Assembly (NCBI GenBank): GCA_963576725.1
Contig: OY755240.1
Location: 62,664,003 to 62,728,002 of the forward strand
Length of the DNA: 64,000 nt
Direction of reading: 5' to 3'
Source of the DNA: Azorinus chamasolen
Lineage: Eukaryota > Mollusca > Bivalvia > Cardiida > Solecurtidae
The translations under genes and the position numbers were made by a program. This document shows, in pieces, positions 32,710 to 42,905 of this stretch. How positions within the stretch are numbered: the stretch's first letter is position 1; each line of letters starts with the position of its first letter. The notes beneath the pieces were generated by a model. It did not search any database. It had not been told where the DNA came from and saw only the letters and a list, made by a program, of their open reading frames with translations.

Positions 32710-33183
32710 ATGAGTGTATTTGGAACTAAAAACAATAAAACTTGTCGGTAATTTGGAACTAAAAGTAGAAGAAATTAATCAACGGATTAATAAATTGAGG
32801 GACAGTATTAGTATTAGTACTAAGAAGACGATAAGTATATGTGCCGAAAGTAAGGGGTCATTACAGAATGGAGAAGTATTTAGTTTCGGTAATGGCGGTA
32901 GAGAAGAAGGGGTAGGTTACGTGACGGGAAGTACCGGTTGGATATTGGGTATGGGGTTATCGAGTAAAAGAACGGACAATGCTAATGTAGCCGTTCCGGT
33001 ATCTATTAATGGAATTGAACAACCGAAATATAGAGTGTTTTTAGGTATTTTTCCTAGCGCAGCGGTACGTTTTGCTAAACCATTACAGATTGAACCTCTA
33101 GATATAATCAATTTGTTTGTAAAACCAATAATCCTGCATGCGTTAATACGGTTGCATCAATGATAATTGAATTATCATACTAA
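32710..33183 (+). pseudogene. Fibre-like Polinton protein, paralogue 1, two frameshifts
   Basis: The ATG at 32710 follows the upstream stop by 2 bp in a TTTAAAAATG context. The gene is shifted near 32735 (A-rich run) and again near 33120. The shared core with paralogue 2 includes NLELK, GEVFSFGNGG and a C-terminal NPxCVNTV segment. The N-terminus is a predicted coiled coil or helix (LELKVEEINQRINKLRDSI), followed by a beta-rich domain. This layout resembles a trimeric fibre or receptor-binding protein, but that is inference; no catalytic motif is visible. Confidence 0.6.
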
Positions 33184-33199
33184 AAATTATATTAAAAAA

Positions 33200-33730
33200 A
33201 TGAGTATTTTTGGAACTAAAAAAATAAAACATGTCGATAATTTAGAACTTAAAGAAGAAATTGCCGAGAATTTAGAACGGATTAATAAAATGAATGATAG
33301 GTTAATTTATACCAGACATCTTGCCATTGAAGATATTATAACCGTATGGGGAGAACGTAATGGTGCATTAAAGAAAGGAGAAGTATTTAGTTTCGGTAAT
33401 GGCGGTAGTGAAAAAGGTTCCGGTTATGTTAATAATTTTTATGGGCAAGTGATCTCTATAGGGTTATCTAGTTACAGAACAGACAATTCTGAGGTAAAAG
33501 TCGGGTTGTGCTGTACTATGCTAGAAAACGAAGTAACTGTCTGTCGTTATATAAGTTTAGGAAAAAATGAAAAAAATAAACTTATAAAATTTGATAAAGA
33601 AACAGATATTTATCCTTTAGATGTTTTTCCTTCATCTACAATAATTTTTGTTATTGAAACTGATAATCCTAAATGCGTTAATACAGTTGTATCAATATTA
33701 ATTAAATTATATAAAATATTGAGAGATTAA
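33200..33730 (+). CDS. Fibre-like Polinton protein, paralogue 2, intact
   Basis: A 176-aa frame open from the ATG at 33200 (ATTAAAAAAATG context) to the TAA at 33728-33730. It opens like paralogue 1 (MSIFGTKKIKHVDNLELKEE here), then has a helical segment, the shared GEVFSFGNGG block and a beta-rich C-terminal half ending CVNTVVSILIKLYK. It is one of the few genes of the element without a break. Together with paralogue 1 it looks like a tandem duplication beside the capsid gene, as expected for surface proteins under diversification. Confidence 0.65.
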   Translation: MSIFGTKKIKHVDNLELKEEIAENLERINKMNDRLIYTRHLAIEDIITVWGERNGALKKGEVFSFGNGGSEKGSGYVNNFYGQVISIGLSSYRTDNSEVKVGLCCTMLENEVTVCRYISLGKNEKNKLIKFDKETDIYPLDVFPSSTIIFVIETDNPKCVNTVVSILIKLYKILRD

Positions 33731-33745
33731 AAAAAACCCTTAAAA

Positions 33746-35007
33746 ATGTCGGCTTATGGAGAAAAATTAAACCCCTACAGAAAAATAAGGGAACCGAGAG
33801 GCGTAAAAGGAATTAGAGCGTTGTAATAACTAATAATCCTTCAACTATCGATCAGAATCAACAGTTATTAGTGAGATTCCCTAATCTAAGTAGTAATGAT
33901 GTTATTGTCCCCGGAACGGTTAGATTAGCGTTTGAAATTGAACTTAAATCTAAGGATGTAAATTCAACTATATATCAAAACGTAGGAAGATCAATAATTT
34001 AAAAAACAACCATTCGTATAAGCGGAAATGAAGTTATGTCAATTGATGATAGCGATATTTATCATTGTTATGTCGATTTATGGAAAACACCTACCGAACG
34101 CGCAAACATGGCTTATCAAGGTCTAGGTACCGTAAACATGTTAAAACGCAGAGTAGGAGCGGAAAATGCGGGTGCGGACAAAGAAGACGAAGCTATAGCG
34201 GATGCGTATAAAAATAGATTTTGTATTCCACTCGACTTTGAACTATTAGAAACGCATAAACCATTTTATCAGTCCGGTCTCGGTGGTAGACTCGAATACG
34301 AACTTACATTCAACGATTATAATAAAGTTATTAACTCGACGGATAAAGATTCGAGTTATAAAATAAGTAATATTTGTTTAGAATTCGATATGGTTTCCGA
34401 CACCGAATTAGCTAGACAGATAAGACAACAAGTTTCCGGTAAAATGGTAATTTTGTACGATAGAATACTAAGACATAGAAAAATAACTAAAAATAAATCT
34501 GATACGCTATGGAATATAAATTTAAATGTTCCGGCGAGAAGTATGAAAGGGGTTCTGATGTTGTTTGAAGACCCCGAAAGAACAAACACCGAAACTTATT
34601 TCAATCCTAAAATAACGAAAGTAGAGATTAAGATAGAAGGAGTTCCGAATCAACTATACAGTCAAGGAATGAAAGTTTATCAACAATGGGACGAAATAAA
34701 TAAATTTTTTGCTATGAATTCTAAACGAAATAAAATAACGAATTACGTTTTAAAAGATACGGTCTTCACTAATACGACATTAGAGAAATATCTTACGAAC
34801 AATTAAGCGTTATGGCTCGATTTACGCTCAACGGATGATAACTCGCTACACGGTTCGGGAAGGCGCATTGAGAATGCGTCCGAAGGAATTACGATACAAA
34901 TAACGAAAGAAGGAGGAGAAGATGAATTAATAAATGTTTATCTATTCGTTATACAAGACGCGCAAATTAATTTTGAAGAGGGAAGATTTAAAGAAGTTAA
35001 TTATTAA
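33746..35007 (+). pseudogene. Polinton major capsid protein (double jelly-roll), broken
   Basis: The ATG at 33746 lies in a CCTTAAAAATG context. The order of segments matches animal Polinton capsid proteins: an N-terminal Pro/Arg segment, RFPNLSSNDVIVPGT, ISGNEVMSIDDSD, FCIPLDFELLETHKPFY, and C-terminal ALWLDLRSTDD and LFVIQDAQINFE. The full gene would encode about 420 residues. Breaks: a frameshift near 33822, an in-frame TAA at 34000-34002 and an in-frame TAA at 34804-34806. The middle frame (34036-34806) is open. The protein would form the trimeric hexons of an icosahedral capsid. Confidence 0.85.
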
Positions 35008-35017
35008 TTATTAAAAA

Positions 35018-35666
35018 ATGGAGCTACCGAAATTTCATCATTCGGCGATTATATGCGGTCAAACGGGATGCGGGAAGACGGAGTTTGTACTCGATCTTCT
35101 AGAAAATGAATATTATAAAATATTCCAATATATAGTTATATTGTGTCCTACTATTCAATGGAATAAAGCTTATAAAAATCGTGAGTGGATCGGAGATGTC
35201 AGGAAACCTAAAAACAAAAATATAATAATCGTTAATCCTATCGTTAATGAAGAAGAGAAACTACAAGAATTATTCAGAATGTTTTTTTTAATAAATACGC
35301 CGGTTATCCTACGTTATATATCATCGACGATTGTAGCGCTACGAAAGAATTAACTAAGAAAAGGGATATGCTTTCGGAATTAGCTTTTTCCGGTAGACAC
35401 GCGGAACAATCCGTATGGGTTATATCCCAACGATACAATTCGGTCTTAAAAGATCTGAGAGAACAAACTAAATGGGTGTGTATGTTCTACACAAAAGACA
35501 GAGATAGTTTCGAAAATTGTCTAAGAGAAAATGACGTTATTCCTACCCTAGAAGAACGACAAAGAATTAAAGAAGAACTAAAAAAAAGAAGCATCGTAAA
35601 TTAATATTGATAACGGATCAACCTACGGATTATTGTTTTAATCGATTAAGCATTAAGCATTGCTAA
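35018..35666 (+). pseudogene. A32/FtsK-like genome-packaging ATPase, two frameshifts
   Basis: Walker A is GQTGCGKT at residues 14-21 of the first segment. The Walker B region (LYIIDDCS) and sensor region (WVISQRYNS) are in shifted frames. The first frameshift is at the T8 run near 35283; the second is in the A8 run near 35582, before a short C-terminal tail that ends at 35664-35666. Family members pump DNA into preformed capsids. The start lies 10 bp after the capsid stop in an ATTAAAAAATG context, so the two genes are closely packed. Confidence 0.85.
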
Positions 35667-35740
35667 AAAGCATTTGTTTAAGCATAAAGCATTGCTAAAA
35701 AGCATTTTTTAAGCATTAAGCATTGCTAAAAAGCATTGTT
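35646..35740. repeat. Three tandem ~34-bp repeats rich in AAGCATT
   Basis: The unit is roughly TTAAGCATTAAGCATTGC then TAAAAAGCATT, repeated three times with small differences. It overlaps the 3' tail of the ATPase and ends at the promoter-like sequence of the next gene. AGCAT and ATGCT words on opposite strands allow short hairpins. Confidence 0.85.
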
Positions 35741-35745
35741 TAAAA

Positions 35746-36329
35746 ATGCTATTGGAAATACTAACAATTATAACAAATACTACAGTCTTATCATTAGCCG
35801 GATATGTGATATTTAATTATTTAAAACTGAAAAATAAATTATATAAAATGAACGCCGAAGAATTATTAACCGAATGTATCTTTAAAGATACGGGAGAAGA
35901 TGTTGAAGAAGAAAAAAACGTGAAAGATTATCGGCTATTATAGCTGGTGGCAGTAGTAAACAATATCTCGGAAGAGAGTTACAACTCTCGGACATCGACA
36001 CAATGACATTAGAACAAATAAACAAACTATACTGTAGATATGAAGCGAGATTAGGAGCTAGTATGACTAAAACATTAGGTAATGCTTTTATTAATTTATA
36101 TGTTATGAGCGTTTCAAAGTATTTTAACGTTATTAACCCTCCTAAACTAATACAAGACTTAGAGGAAGATCCTTTTATTAATCACGCTTTGACTACTTCA
36201 TGTTGCGAACTATATTATAAATACGGAATGTATTTAGCGCCTTTTACCGTGATGTTAACGACGGTAAAACATATTCAATTCGACCGTACCGACAAGAGCG
36301 ATCAAGATTTAGATATAAAAAATGAATAA
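35746..36329 (+). pseudogene. Conserved Polinton protein with N-terminal membrane helix, one frameshift
   Basis: The first segment, from the ATG at 35746, starts with a hydrophobic helix (ITNTTVLSLAGYVIFNYL) and an acidic region. A frameshift in the A7 run near 35917-35923 moves the frame to a segment containing AGGSSKQYLG, then MTLEQINKLYCRYEARLG, ending at 36329. I recognise the RYEARLGASMTKTLG block as common in metazoan Polinton proteins of unknown function. The stop overlaps the next start by 8 bp (ATG at 36322), which suggests linked translation or tight packing. Confidence 0.65.
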
Positions 36330-36690
36330 CGAAGAAAAAGCGAAAGACCCGAAACGAGTAGCCGCGGGTAAGAAAGGTGTAGAAGCGAAAAAATTAAAAG
36401 CCGAATTAAAAAGAAAAGAAATAGAACTTTTGAAGACTCCGAGCCAAATAACGAAAGATTCGGATGATGATTATTTTAAAAAATCGAAACACGAGGAGAA
36501 ACCAAATTACGTACCATTATATATATAAATAGGAGTTTTCGGATTAGGATTATATTTTTTCGTAACCAAATCGGAACCTAATCGGAACCAAAGCGTAACC
36601 AAAGCGGAATGCTCCCTTACGGTCGCCCCTTACGGTCGCCCCATCGAAAAGGAAAAGAAAGAAGAATATGACCCGTTTGAATTTAATTAA
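36322..36690 (+). pseudogene. Small Polinton protein with basic helix and membrane segment, one stop
   Basis: The N-terminus is highly charged (KDPKRVAAGKKGVEAKK). The in-frame TAA at 36526-36528 is followed in the same frame by a hydrophobic stretch (GVFGLGLYFFVT) and an acidic C-terminus ending at 36688-36690, so the stop probably replaced a sense codon. The tail carries a duplicated CTTACGGTCGCCC. The function is unknown; a small membrane-associated virion protein is possible. Confidence 0.6.
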
Positions 36691-36707
36691 TTTTTTTCTT
36701 TAAAAAA

Positions 36708-36938
36708 ATGTCGGCAGATAAAAAAGAAATAGTGAATACGTTATATCACGCTGGAGTAGAAACGGTATTAACGGTCGGATATTCTGAAATAGGTAGAAAA
36801 CTATTTAAAAGACAACCACCTAAAGTAGATTTTAATATGAGTGATATCGGAATGTTATCTATCGATATATTACTCGCAATGGTAACTAAAGATATGTTAG
36901 TTAAACAAGGTATTATACCGGCCGATATTATGAAGTAA
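36708..36938 (+). CDS. Small conserved Polinton protein, intact (76 aa)
   Basis: Open from the ATG at 36708 (TTTAAAAAAATG context) to the TAA at 36936-36938. The C-terminal half (DIGMLSIDILLAMVTKDMLVKQGIIPADIMK, two parts of one hydrophobic helix and tail) is a pattern I know from many invertebrate Polintons, always short and next to the following gene. No function is assigned. It is separated from the next start by 3 bp. Confidence 0.7.
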   Translation: MSADKKEIVNTLYHAGVETVLTVGYSEIGRKLFKRQPPKVDFNMSDIGMLSIDILLAMVTKDMLVKQGIIPADIMK

Positions 36939-36941
36939 AAA

Positions 36942-37367
36942 ATGGCGAGCGCGGTAATTTCGTTAATAGGGGGAGCGCTTATAAACGGAGTTACATTTTC
37001 CGGTGGTAATTATTTATTTTCTCTCTTAGGAAAAGATTCGGATTCGGAAGAAGAAAAAGAAAGACACGATAAAGTTATAGAACAATTATAATCGGCGCAA
37101 GATGATTGGAATAAAAAAAGAACTCAAAGATTAGATTATATTAATAAGGAGATGAAAAAAGAACATCATGCTGAGAAAACATTTGACGATGTTGATACGG
37201 CTATGAAGCAGTATTATTACTCTACCGGGAAAGAACTTCAAGCGTTACCACCGAAACCTAAATTAAGCGATTTTTATACTCCATCGGAAGATAAAAAAAA
37301 TAGAGAGATCGCTTTCGTTATCGGTGGCATGGTATTAACCGGGTTTGTTGCTTTGAAATTAATATAA
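36942..37367 (+). pseudogene. Conserved Polinton protein with N- and C-terminal membrane segments, one stop
   Basis: A single frame from the ATG at 36942 (TAAAAAATG context) is interrupted only by a TAA at 37089-37091. The N-terminus is hydrophobic and Gly-rich (VISLIGGALINGVTFSGG). A charged helical middle follows, then PPKPKLSDFYTPSE and a C-terminal helix (IAFVIGGMVLTGFVALKLI). The intact form would be about 141 residues. It is widespread in animal Polintons; the role is unknown, and a minor virion or membrane protein is plausible. Confidence 0.65.
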
Positions 37368-37388
37368 TTGATTTTATATATTAAATAA

Positions 37389-37729
37389 ATGAGCGAGGTG
37401 TTTGCACAAGAGCAAAGTAAAGCACAAATACAAAAATAAATCACGGAAGAAGAATTTGAAGAAATGTTAAAAGAACAAAGCGAATATAATACAAAGAAAT
37501 GGTCTGATTTGGAAAAAAATAAAATCTATACAATCGTTGACTATAGAACAGATAATACGAGAAATGGCGAAAGTACGATATTAATAATGTAAAAGTGTGG
37601 TGTCCTTCGCACCTCGCTACTAAGATAGAGGATAAAGATCCACCTTTTTATGTTAGACCGCTCGGATTGAAACCGTGTAAGAATAACAAGAAGAATAAAT
37701 ATCACGCTTATGATTTAATTTTCCCATGA
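37389..37729 (+). pseudogene. Small Polinton protein of unknown function, stop plus frameshift
   Basis: The start ATG is in a TTAAATAAATG context. An in-frame TAA lies at 37437-37439 and a frameshift near 37575. Recognisable segments are KWSDLEKNKIYTIVDYRTD before and PPFYVRPLGLKP after the shift, ending KYHAYDLIFP with TGA at 37727-37729. The end overlaps the presumed integrase start by a few bases. It is known to me as a recurring uncharacterised Polinton protein. Confidence 0.55.
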
Positions 37730-38617
37730 AAATGGAAAAAATATACTACAGTCCTAAAGGATTTTGGAAAAGTAAGACAGCCGTTAGTAAGCCAAAGTTA
37801 GTAATAAACGAACATTAGAATTTCTAAATAAACAAGCGGTGTGGCAGATATATTTACCCGCACCTAAAAAGATAATAAGACCTAAATTTGATGTGTCTGC
37901 GAAGAATGAAGTACATCAAGTTGATTTGCTGTTCTTACCTTTTGATAGAGTTAAAAATAAAACATATAAGTACGCATTGACATTAGTAGATGCGGGAACG
38001 AGATATAAAGAAGCCGAACCATTGACATCGAAAGACAGTAAAGAAGTAGCCGCCGCTTTTGAGAAGATTTATAAAAGACATTTAAACTATCCTAAACTAT
38101 TACAAGTTGACACAGGGAGAGAATTTATGGGCGCTGTTTCTCAACTAATGGCTAAACATAATGTTAAAATAAGATGAATTAGAAGAGAGATACATAGAGA
38201 TCAAGGAATCGTAGAGAGATTTAATAGAACTTTGGCTGAAAGATTGTTCGGTTATCAGTACGCTAAGGAGATGGAAACGCGGGAAAGACATAGAGAATGG
38301 GTTAAGAGATTACCAGATGTCGTTAAAGCATTAAATGTGGAGACGAAAAAACCTTCTCCGATTATACGAGAAAAGTTGATACTGAAATATGTCCACTCGC
38401 GAATGTTAAATATTTATATCAACCCGGAGAATTAGAAGGAGGTGGTAATAGAAGAGCTACCGACCCAATATGGTCAGTTGATATTCATAATATAGATTAT
38501 CATATTATTACACAAGGGATAAGAGTATATTATTTGAAATCTCCTGCACCACAGAGAGGGTTTGTTAAAGAAGAACTTCTTATTGTTCCCGCTGATACCT
38601 ATACGCGTATGTCGTAA
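37726..38617 (+). pseudogene. Polinton integrase (retroviral-type rve), several breaks
   Basis: The rve core carries the DDE triad: Asp (VDLLFL, codon 37923-37925), Asp (QVDTGREF, codon 38109-38111) and Glu (IVERFNR, codon 38214-38216), with about 34 residues between the last two. Breaks: a frameshift near 37800, an in-frame TGA at 38175-38177 and a frameshift near 38365. The C-terminal segment (YLYQPGELEGG, WSVDIHNIDYHI, RGFVKEELLIVP) resembles the DNA-binding tail of Polinton integrases. It ends at 38615-38617, overlapping the end of the polymerase gene on the other strand by 38 bp. Confidence 0.85.
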
Positions 38618-41600
38618 TACCATCTAACGCTGTATATCTTTTAGTATAAAGTGGAGAAAGTGTTGTTTTATTAACTTTTAATCCACATATATTGTGGTGT
38701 ATAGATCTTAGCATGTTCATTGAATGTGAATATTTTTTTTTATTGAATAATGAATCCTTATAGTTTTCGAAGTTTATTTGTTTTTTTTTATTACATATTT
38801 CTTTGTGCCTTTAGATCTTTTTATTACTTCTTCATCCGCTCTTAATACCGAATATAGTTTAGGTCTTAGACCTACATATTCAGATATCGGAACACCCATA
38901 CATTCATCTTTAAATTTCCCTATTACTTTTTTATTTTTTTCATTATGTAAGAAGTGATCCTTAGGATAATCGGATAGATCATATTCATCTTGCATTTAAA
39001 GCATATCTTTATAAACATCTTCAGTTTTTATATCTAGTAATAAACTATCAGTGTCGGTATATAACAAGGTGCAGTTTTCTCCGTACTTCTCTTTCAGTGT
39101 GTTGTAATACCAGTCAAACATAAACTCTTTTGATAAATCTAGAATAGAGAATCCAACATAGATTGGTTTGTTTAGCGTCAGTTTTGTTTTATTTACGTGG
39201 AGTGCAGATAACTCATCAGAGAACTTTACACGTCTGTTAAAATTTGGTTTCGATATTATTTTTCTAAGTTTTTCATTTTGACTTCCATCTGTTTTTACGA
39301 GTTTTATATCTACTCTTTGACGAAGGTTCTCCATCGTTTTACCGAATACTGAAACGACAATTAATTTATGAAAGTCTTTTTTAAATGCTGATTTAGCTTT
39401 TTTCCTTAGTTCTGTATTGAGACGGATATACGGTTCCATCCAAGGTTTTTCATTTAACTCGAGGATTCTCTGATATTTTGTTACTTTTAGACCTAGTTCC
39501 TAATATAATTATAGATTATAGTGTCCTATAGTGTACTATATACTTTTTCTTATTCATTAGATTAGGGGTAAGCTTTTCTACCTTTAAAATACTGTTGTTA
39601 TCTAGTAATTCTTTTTGATATTCTGAAAGCCATTCATATTTCACTGAAAGTTTTTCTGGAGCAAGCGGATAATCATTATGTTCTTTGTGTAAATGTTTAG
39701 GATATTCTAAATCAACTTCTAAGATCCATCCTTTTTTTTTTAGGACGCTTCTTAACTTTACTCGGATTAATCCATTTGAAACCAGAGTATGGAAGAGGTC
39801 TTGACATTGCATGACCGTATAGATTGGTTGCATCGTAGTACATTATATAATTATTCTCTTTATTTTTATCATAATCTTTTACTAAAGGATTATTAGCTTT
39901 TGCATATCGCTTTGAAACCATACTTATTCCACCCCTCATTCCTTTTTCTATAAAGAGATGCATATCTATATCTGTTAATAATTCTAATTCTATTTTAGTT
40001 TGTTTAAATAGAGCATCCCAGGATAATCCTGGTGCTGTGTAATAATGTAGAGGATCTAATTTATAAGTGTTCATACAAGTTTTTTCTAAATGTTTGAAAT
40101 ATATCAGCTAGTAAGAGAACATCCGTTTTTAAATATAGATCATGGTAATCACCTATATTTTTACAGTTGTATTCTTTCCATACATTTTGAGCATGGTCAT
40201 AATCTTCTTGTTTGATACTTTCATCTGATAGAGAACTATAAAACTTTTCTATAGGAGGTAATTTAGTTTCATTAAATCTATCAAAGGAATCTATATATTC
40301 ATATGGATAAACACCGTTACGTAAAATTAAATTAAAATTATCATCAAACTGAATTTTAGTTATTTTGAAATCTTTTTTATCTGTTACGTCTACTAATTTC
40401 TCTAATGATGATGTTATAAATTGGAAACTGTCTAAGAATTTCAATTGTCCTATACTAAATGAAATATACTTTTATGTATTATTTGCTATACAAGAAATCT
40501 TACCACTTGTAGTAGTATGTATCTTTTGCATTATAAGATGAGAATCATAACCGTTTAGATTATGAAAGACAACAGGTATTTTAGTTGAATATGGTTTTAT
40601 CTTTAGTTTTAAGTTGCATGTTTTATGTGCTGCACCTCTATATTCACCTGTGAAATGACAGTGATCTCTAACTTTATCTTTTAATATTTCTTCTTCACAT
40701 ATCCAGCAATGAGTTGCGTTTTTAAAATCTATTTTATTAGTTTTGTCATAATCAATGGTTTAGGATGTTTAAATATGTCGTTAATATTTTCTACTTCATT
40801 TTCTAAATGATTTAGAAAGACTTCAGCGGTATTTTCTCCTCTGTATATGATAGGTTCTTTCATATCTAACAACTTGATATCCAAATCCACATGCTTCATG
40901 TTCACTCGTTATTTCTGTTTGATCTCCGTTTTCTTCTGATTTAGGTTTTATTATACTTTCAAAGTCTGCATAGATTACATATGGAACAGGCATTTGGTTT
41001 TGATGGTTTTCGAACTTGGTTGTATCACCTTTTTTAGGCATTTCAATTCTTAAAGATGTTTTACTAATTCCTTCGCAATCTTCTTTGTGTTTAGTAAGTA
41101 AGTCTTCTTTTGAAAAGCTATATAGACAACGATCGCAGAAGTGTTTTTGTCCGTTGTGCTTATCGTTTTGATTGCAAAGTAATCACTAAGATTTTTAATC
41201 CAACAGTAGTGATATTTTTTATCTTCTGAAATCAAGTGTAAGTTTATTCTTTTAATCTCTTTAGATTGATTCGTGATATAATATGGAAATACCGACTTTG
41301 TATATCCATATACATTTATTGCAAGATTATTTTGTTTTTCTATTTTTGGTATCTGCGTTAAAGGTGTGGGAATTTCAATACTTTTTGTATTGAGAATATT
41401 TTTATAATCAGGATAAGATGAGGGTCTGTCTGAATGCTTTGTAGTTGGATAAAGAGCAGAAATTATTGCCCAGAATAAACATGCATCATCTTTTTTTTAC
41501 ATTGACTATTGCTTTCTTATTTTTTAAAAAGATGGGTAGGTCTATATATGAAGAACCTTTTAATGGTTCATATTTTGCGATGTTCAAATACAGTATTTTA

Positions 41601-41986
41601 CAGTGATCAATTTCTAACCCTGAAGCTGTGTTTGTGAATTTCTCAATCCATGATTGTAAATAAGAAGTTTGTTCATTATAATGTTCTTCAATATTTTCAT
41701 CATTCAATACTGCAGCTTGTTGTCCATGATTTGAAGCGTCAACAAATTTCTTATTACCGTTATGTTCGTCATGAAAGAATTGAAGAGAAAGACCTACTGA
41801 AAACTTAACACCATTATATTCTTTTATATCATTCCCAATTTGGTCTAATATTTCAGATTTTTTATCATTAAACAATATGCTAGGGTCTTTATAAATATTA
41901 GCGTTAATTTCATACGCTTTGAAATAACTACATTTCGGGTTGTCTACTAATTTAATAGATGGCTCTTTGGTGATTTCAGATGACAT
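38580..41986 (-). pseudogene. Protein-primed DNA polymerase B, multiply broken
   Basis: N to C: an N-terminal domain (41986 to 41486); a C2H2-like finger (CDRCLYSFSKEDLL, near 41100-41160); exonuclease motif I (YADFESI, near 40965); a Cys/His endonuclease VII-like segment (CWICEEE...DHCHFTGEYRGAAH, near 40600-40720); polymerase motif A (YYDATNLYG, near 39830); NSVFGKTMEN-like KTMENLRQR; and motif C (YTDTDSL, near 39050). The full length would be about 1130 residues. Breaks include an A8 frameshift at about 41495, shifts near 41170, 40870, 40735 and 39720, and stops near 40475, 39520 and 38996. It ends at the TAA at 38580-38582. The start sits 58 bp from the divergent zinc-ribbon gene. Confidence 0.9.
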
Positions 41987-42044
41987 TTATTAAAATTAGT
42001 TTTTTAATTAAGTATAACAAATAATTATTTATTATTTTAAATAA
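41987..42044. promoter_or_regulatory. Divergent promoter between polymerase B and zinc-ribbon genes
   Basis: This is a 58-bp, almost pure A/T gap between opposed start codons. Each start is in the same TTTAA(A)TAAATG-type context on its own strand, which fits the motif seen at the other genes of the element. Confidence 0.5.
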
Positions 42045-42281
42045 ATGGAATGCAAATTCTCAAAAGTTGGAAGTGATAAACGATGTTTTAAAAGACCCGT
42101 AAAATGTTCTATGTATTGCGCTATACATAAATTTCTGATGAAAAATGATAATGTGAAACCATGTTTATATTGCGGAAAGAGGACTTATTCCAAATTGCAA
42201 ATCTGTAATAAATGCGGGTCTAATAAAATAAGAGTGAACTGTAGATATCACGCGGTAATCAAACCATATAATGGTATATAA
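42045..42281 (+). CDS. Small Cys-rich zinc-binding Polinton protein, intact (78 aa)
   Basis: Three Cys/His clusters: C3...C14...C21-x3-C25-x2-H28, then C40-x2-C43 and C53-x2-C56, with a basic tail (NKIRVNCRYH). A zinc-ribbon or small treble-clef fold is likely. It starts in an AAATAAATG context and is transcribed away from the polymerase gene. I recall similar small proteins in other Polintons; a regulatory or nucleic-acid-binding role is inference. Confidence 0.6.
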   Translation: MECKFSKVGSDKRCFKRPVKCSMYCAIHKFLMKNDNVKPCLYCGKRTYSKLQICNKCGSNKIRVNCRYHAVIKPYNGI

Positions 42282-42360
42282 AAGTTAAAAGATTAATGAA
42301 TATCGAAATTAATTAAATAATTTAATTTATCCAACCCCATTTTTATTGATCACCCCCTTG

Positions 42361-42405
42361 TAAGTATTGTTGTTATTCTTCTTCTTCTTATTATTATTAT
42401 TATAG

Positions 42406-42477
<72 letters not shown>

Positions 42478-42519
42478 TTAATTATTGTTATTAATATTAT
42501 TATTATAGTTATTATTATA

Positions 42520-42562
<43 letters not shown>
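42361..42562. repeat. ATT/AGT microsatellite at the inner edge of the right repeat
   Basis: Long runs of ATT and AGT trinucleotides of about 200 bp, ending at the GAGCGTTCTG block of the right subterminal repeat. Confidence 0.9.
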
Positions 42563-42905
42563 GGAGCGTTCTGTTTTATTTTCACGTTCGGTGTCCCTCG
42601 AGTACCTCTCTTTTTTATTTTTCACTCCATTCCCTACCCACAGAAGTTACCAGCTGTTCGTAACCACTTTTTATTTTTATTTATTACTCCATCACTGTTC
42701 ATCCCTCGAGCCCGACCGAGCCCCACGGATAACGTTCTTTTTTTATTTTACCCCTTCCCTCCCACGAAAGATACCCTCTGTCCCGTTTTTATTTTTACTA
42801 CCCTCCCACGAAAGATACCCTCTGTCCCTCTTCTATTTTCGTTTTTATTTTCATCTGTACCTCCTTTTACCCTCGAGTACCACCTTTTTGGGTCTATCTG
42901 AATTA
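42555..42905. repeat. Polinton right subterminal repeat
   Basis: It is the inverted counterpart of 30250-30590, C-rich on this strand, with TTTTTATTTTTA blocks and two copies of CCCACGAAAGATACCCTCTG (42761 and 42804). The duplication of that 20-mer is private to the right end. Confidence 0.75.

Noticed and set aside
31026..38177. Selenocysteine reading of the TGA codons in the Polinton
   Set aside because: The element also carries in-frame TAA codons and many frameshifts, and its TGAs are not at Cys positions; ordinary decay explains them.
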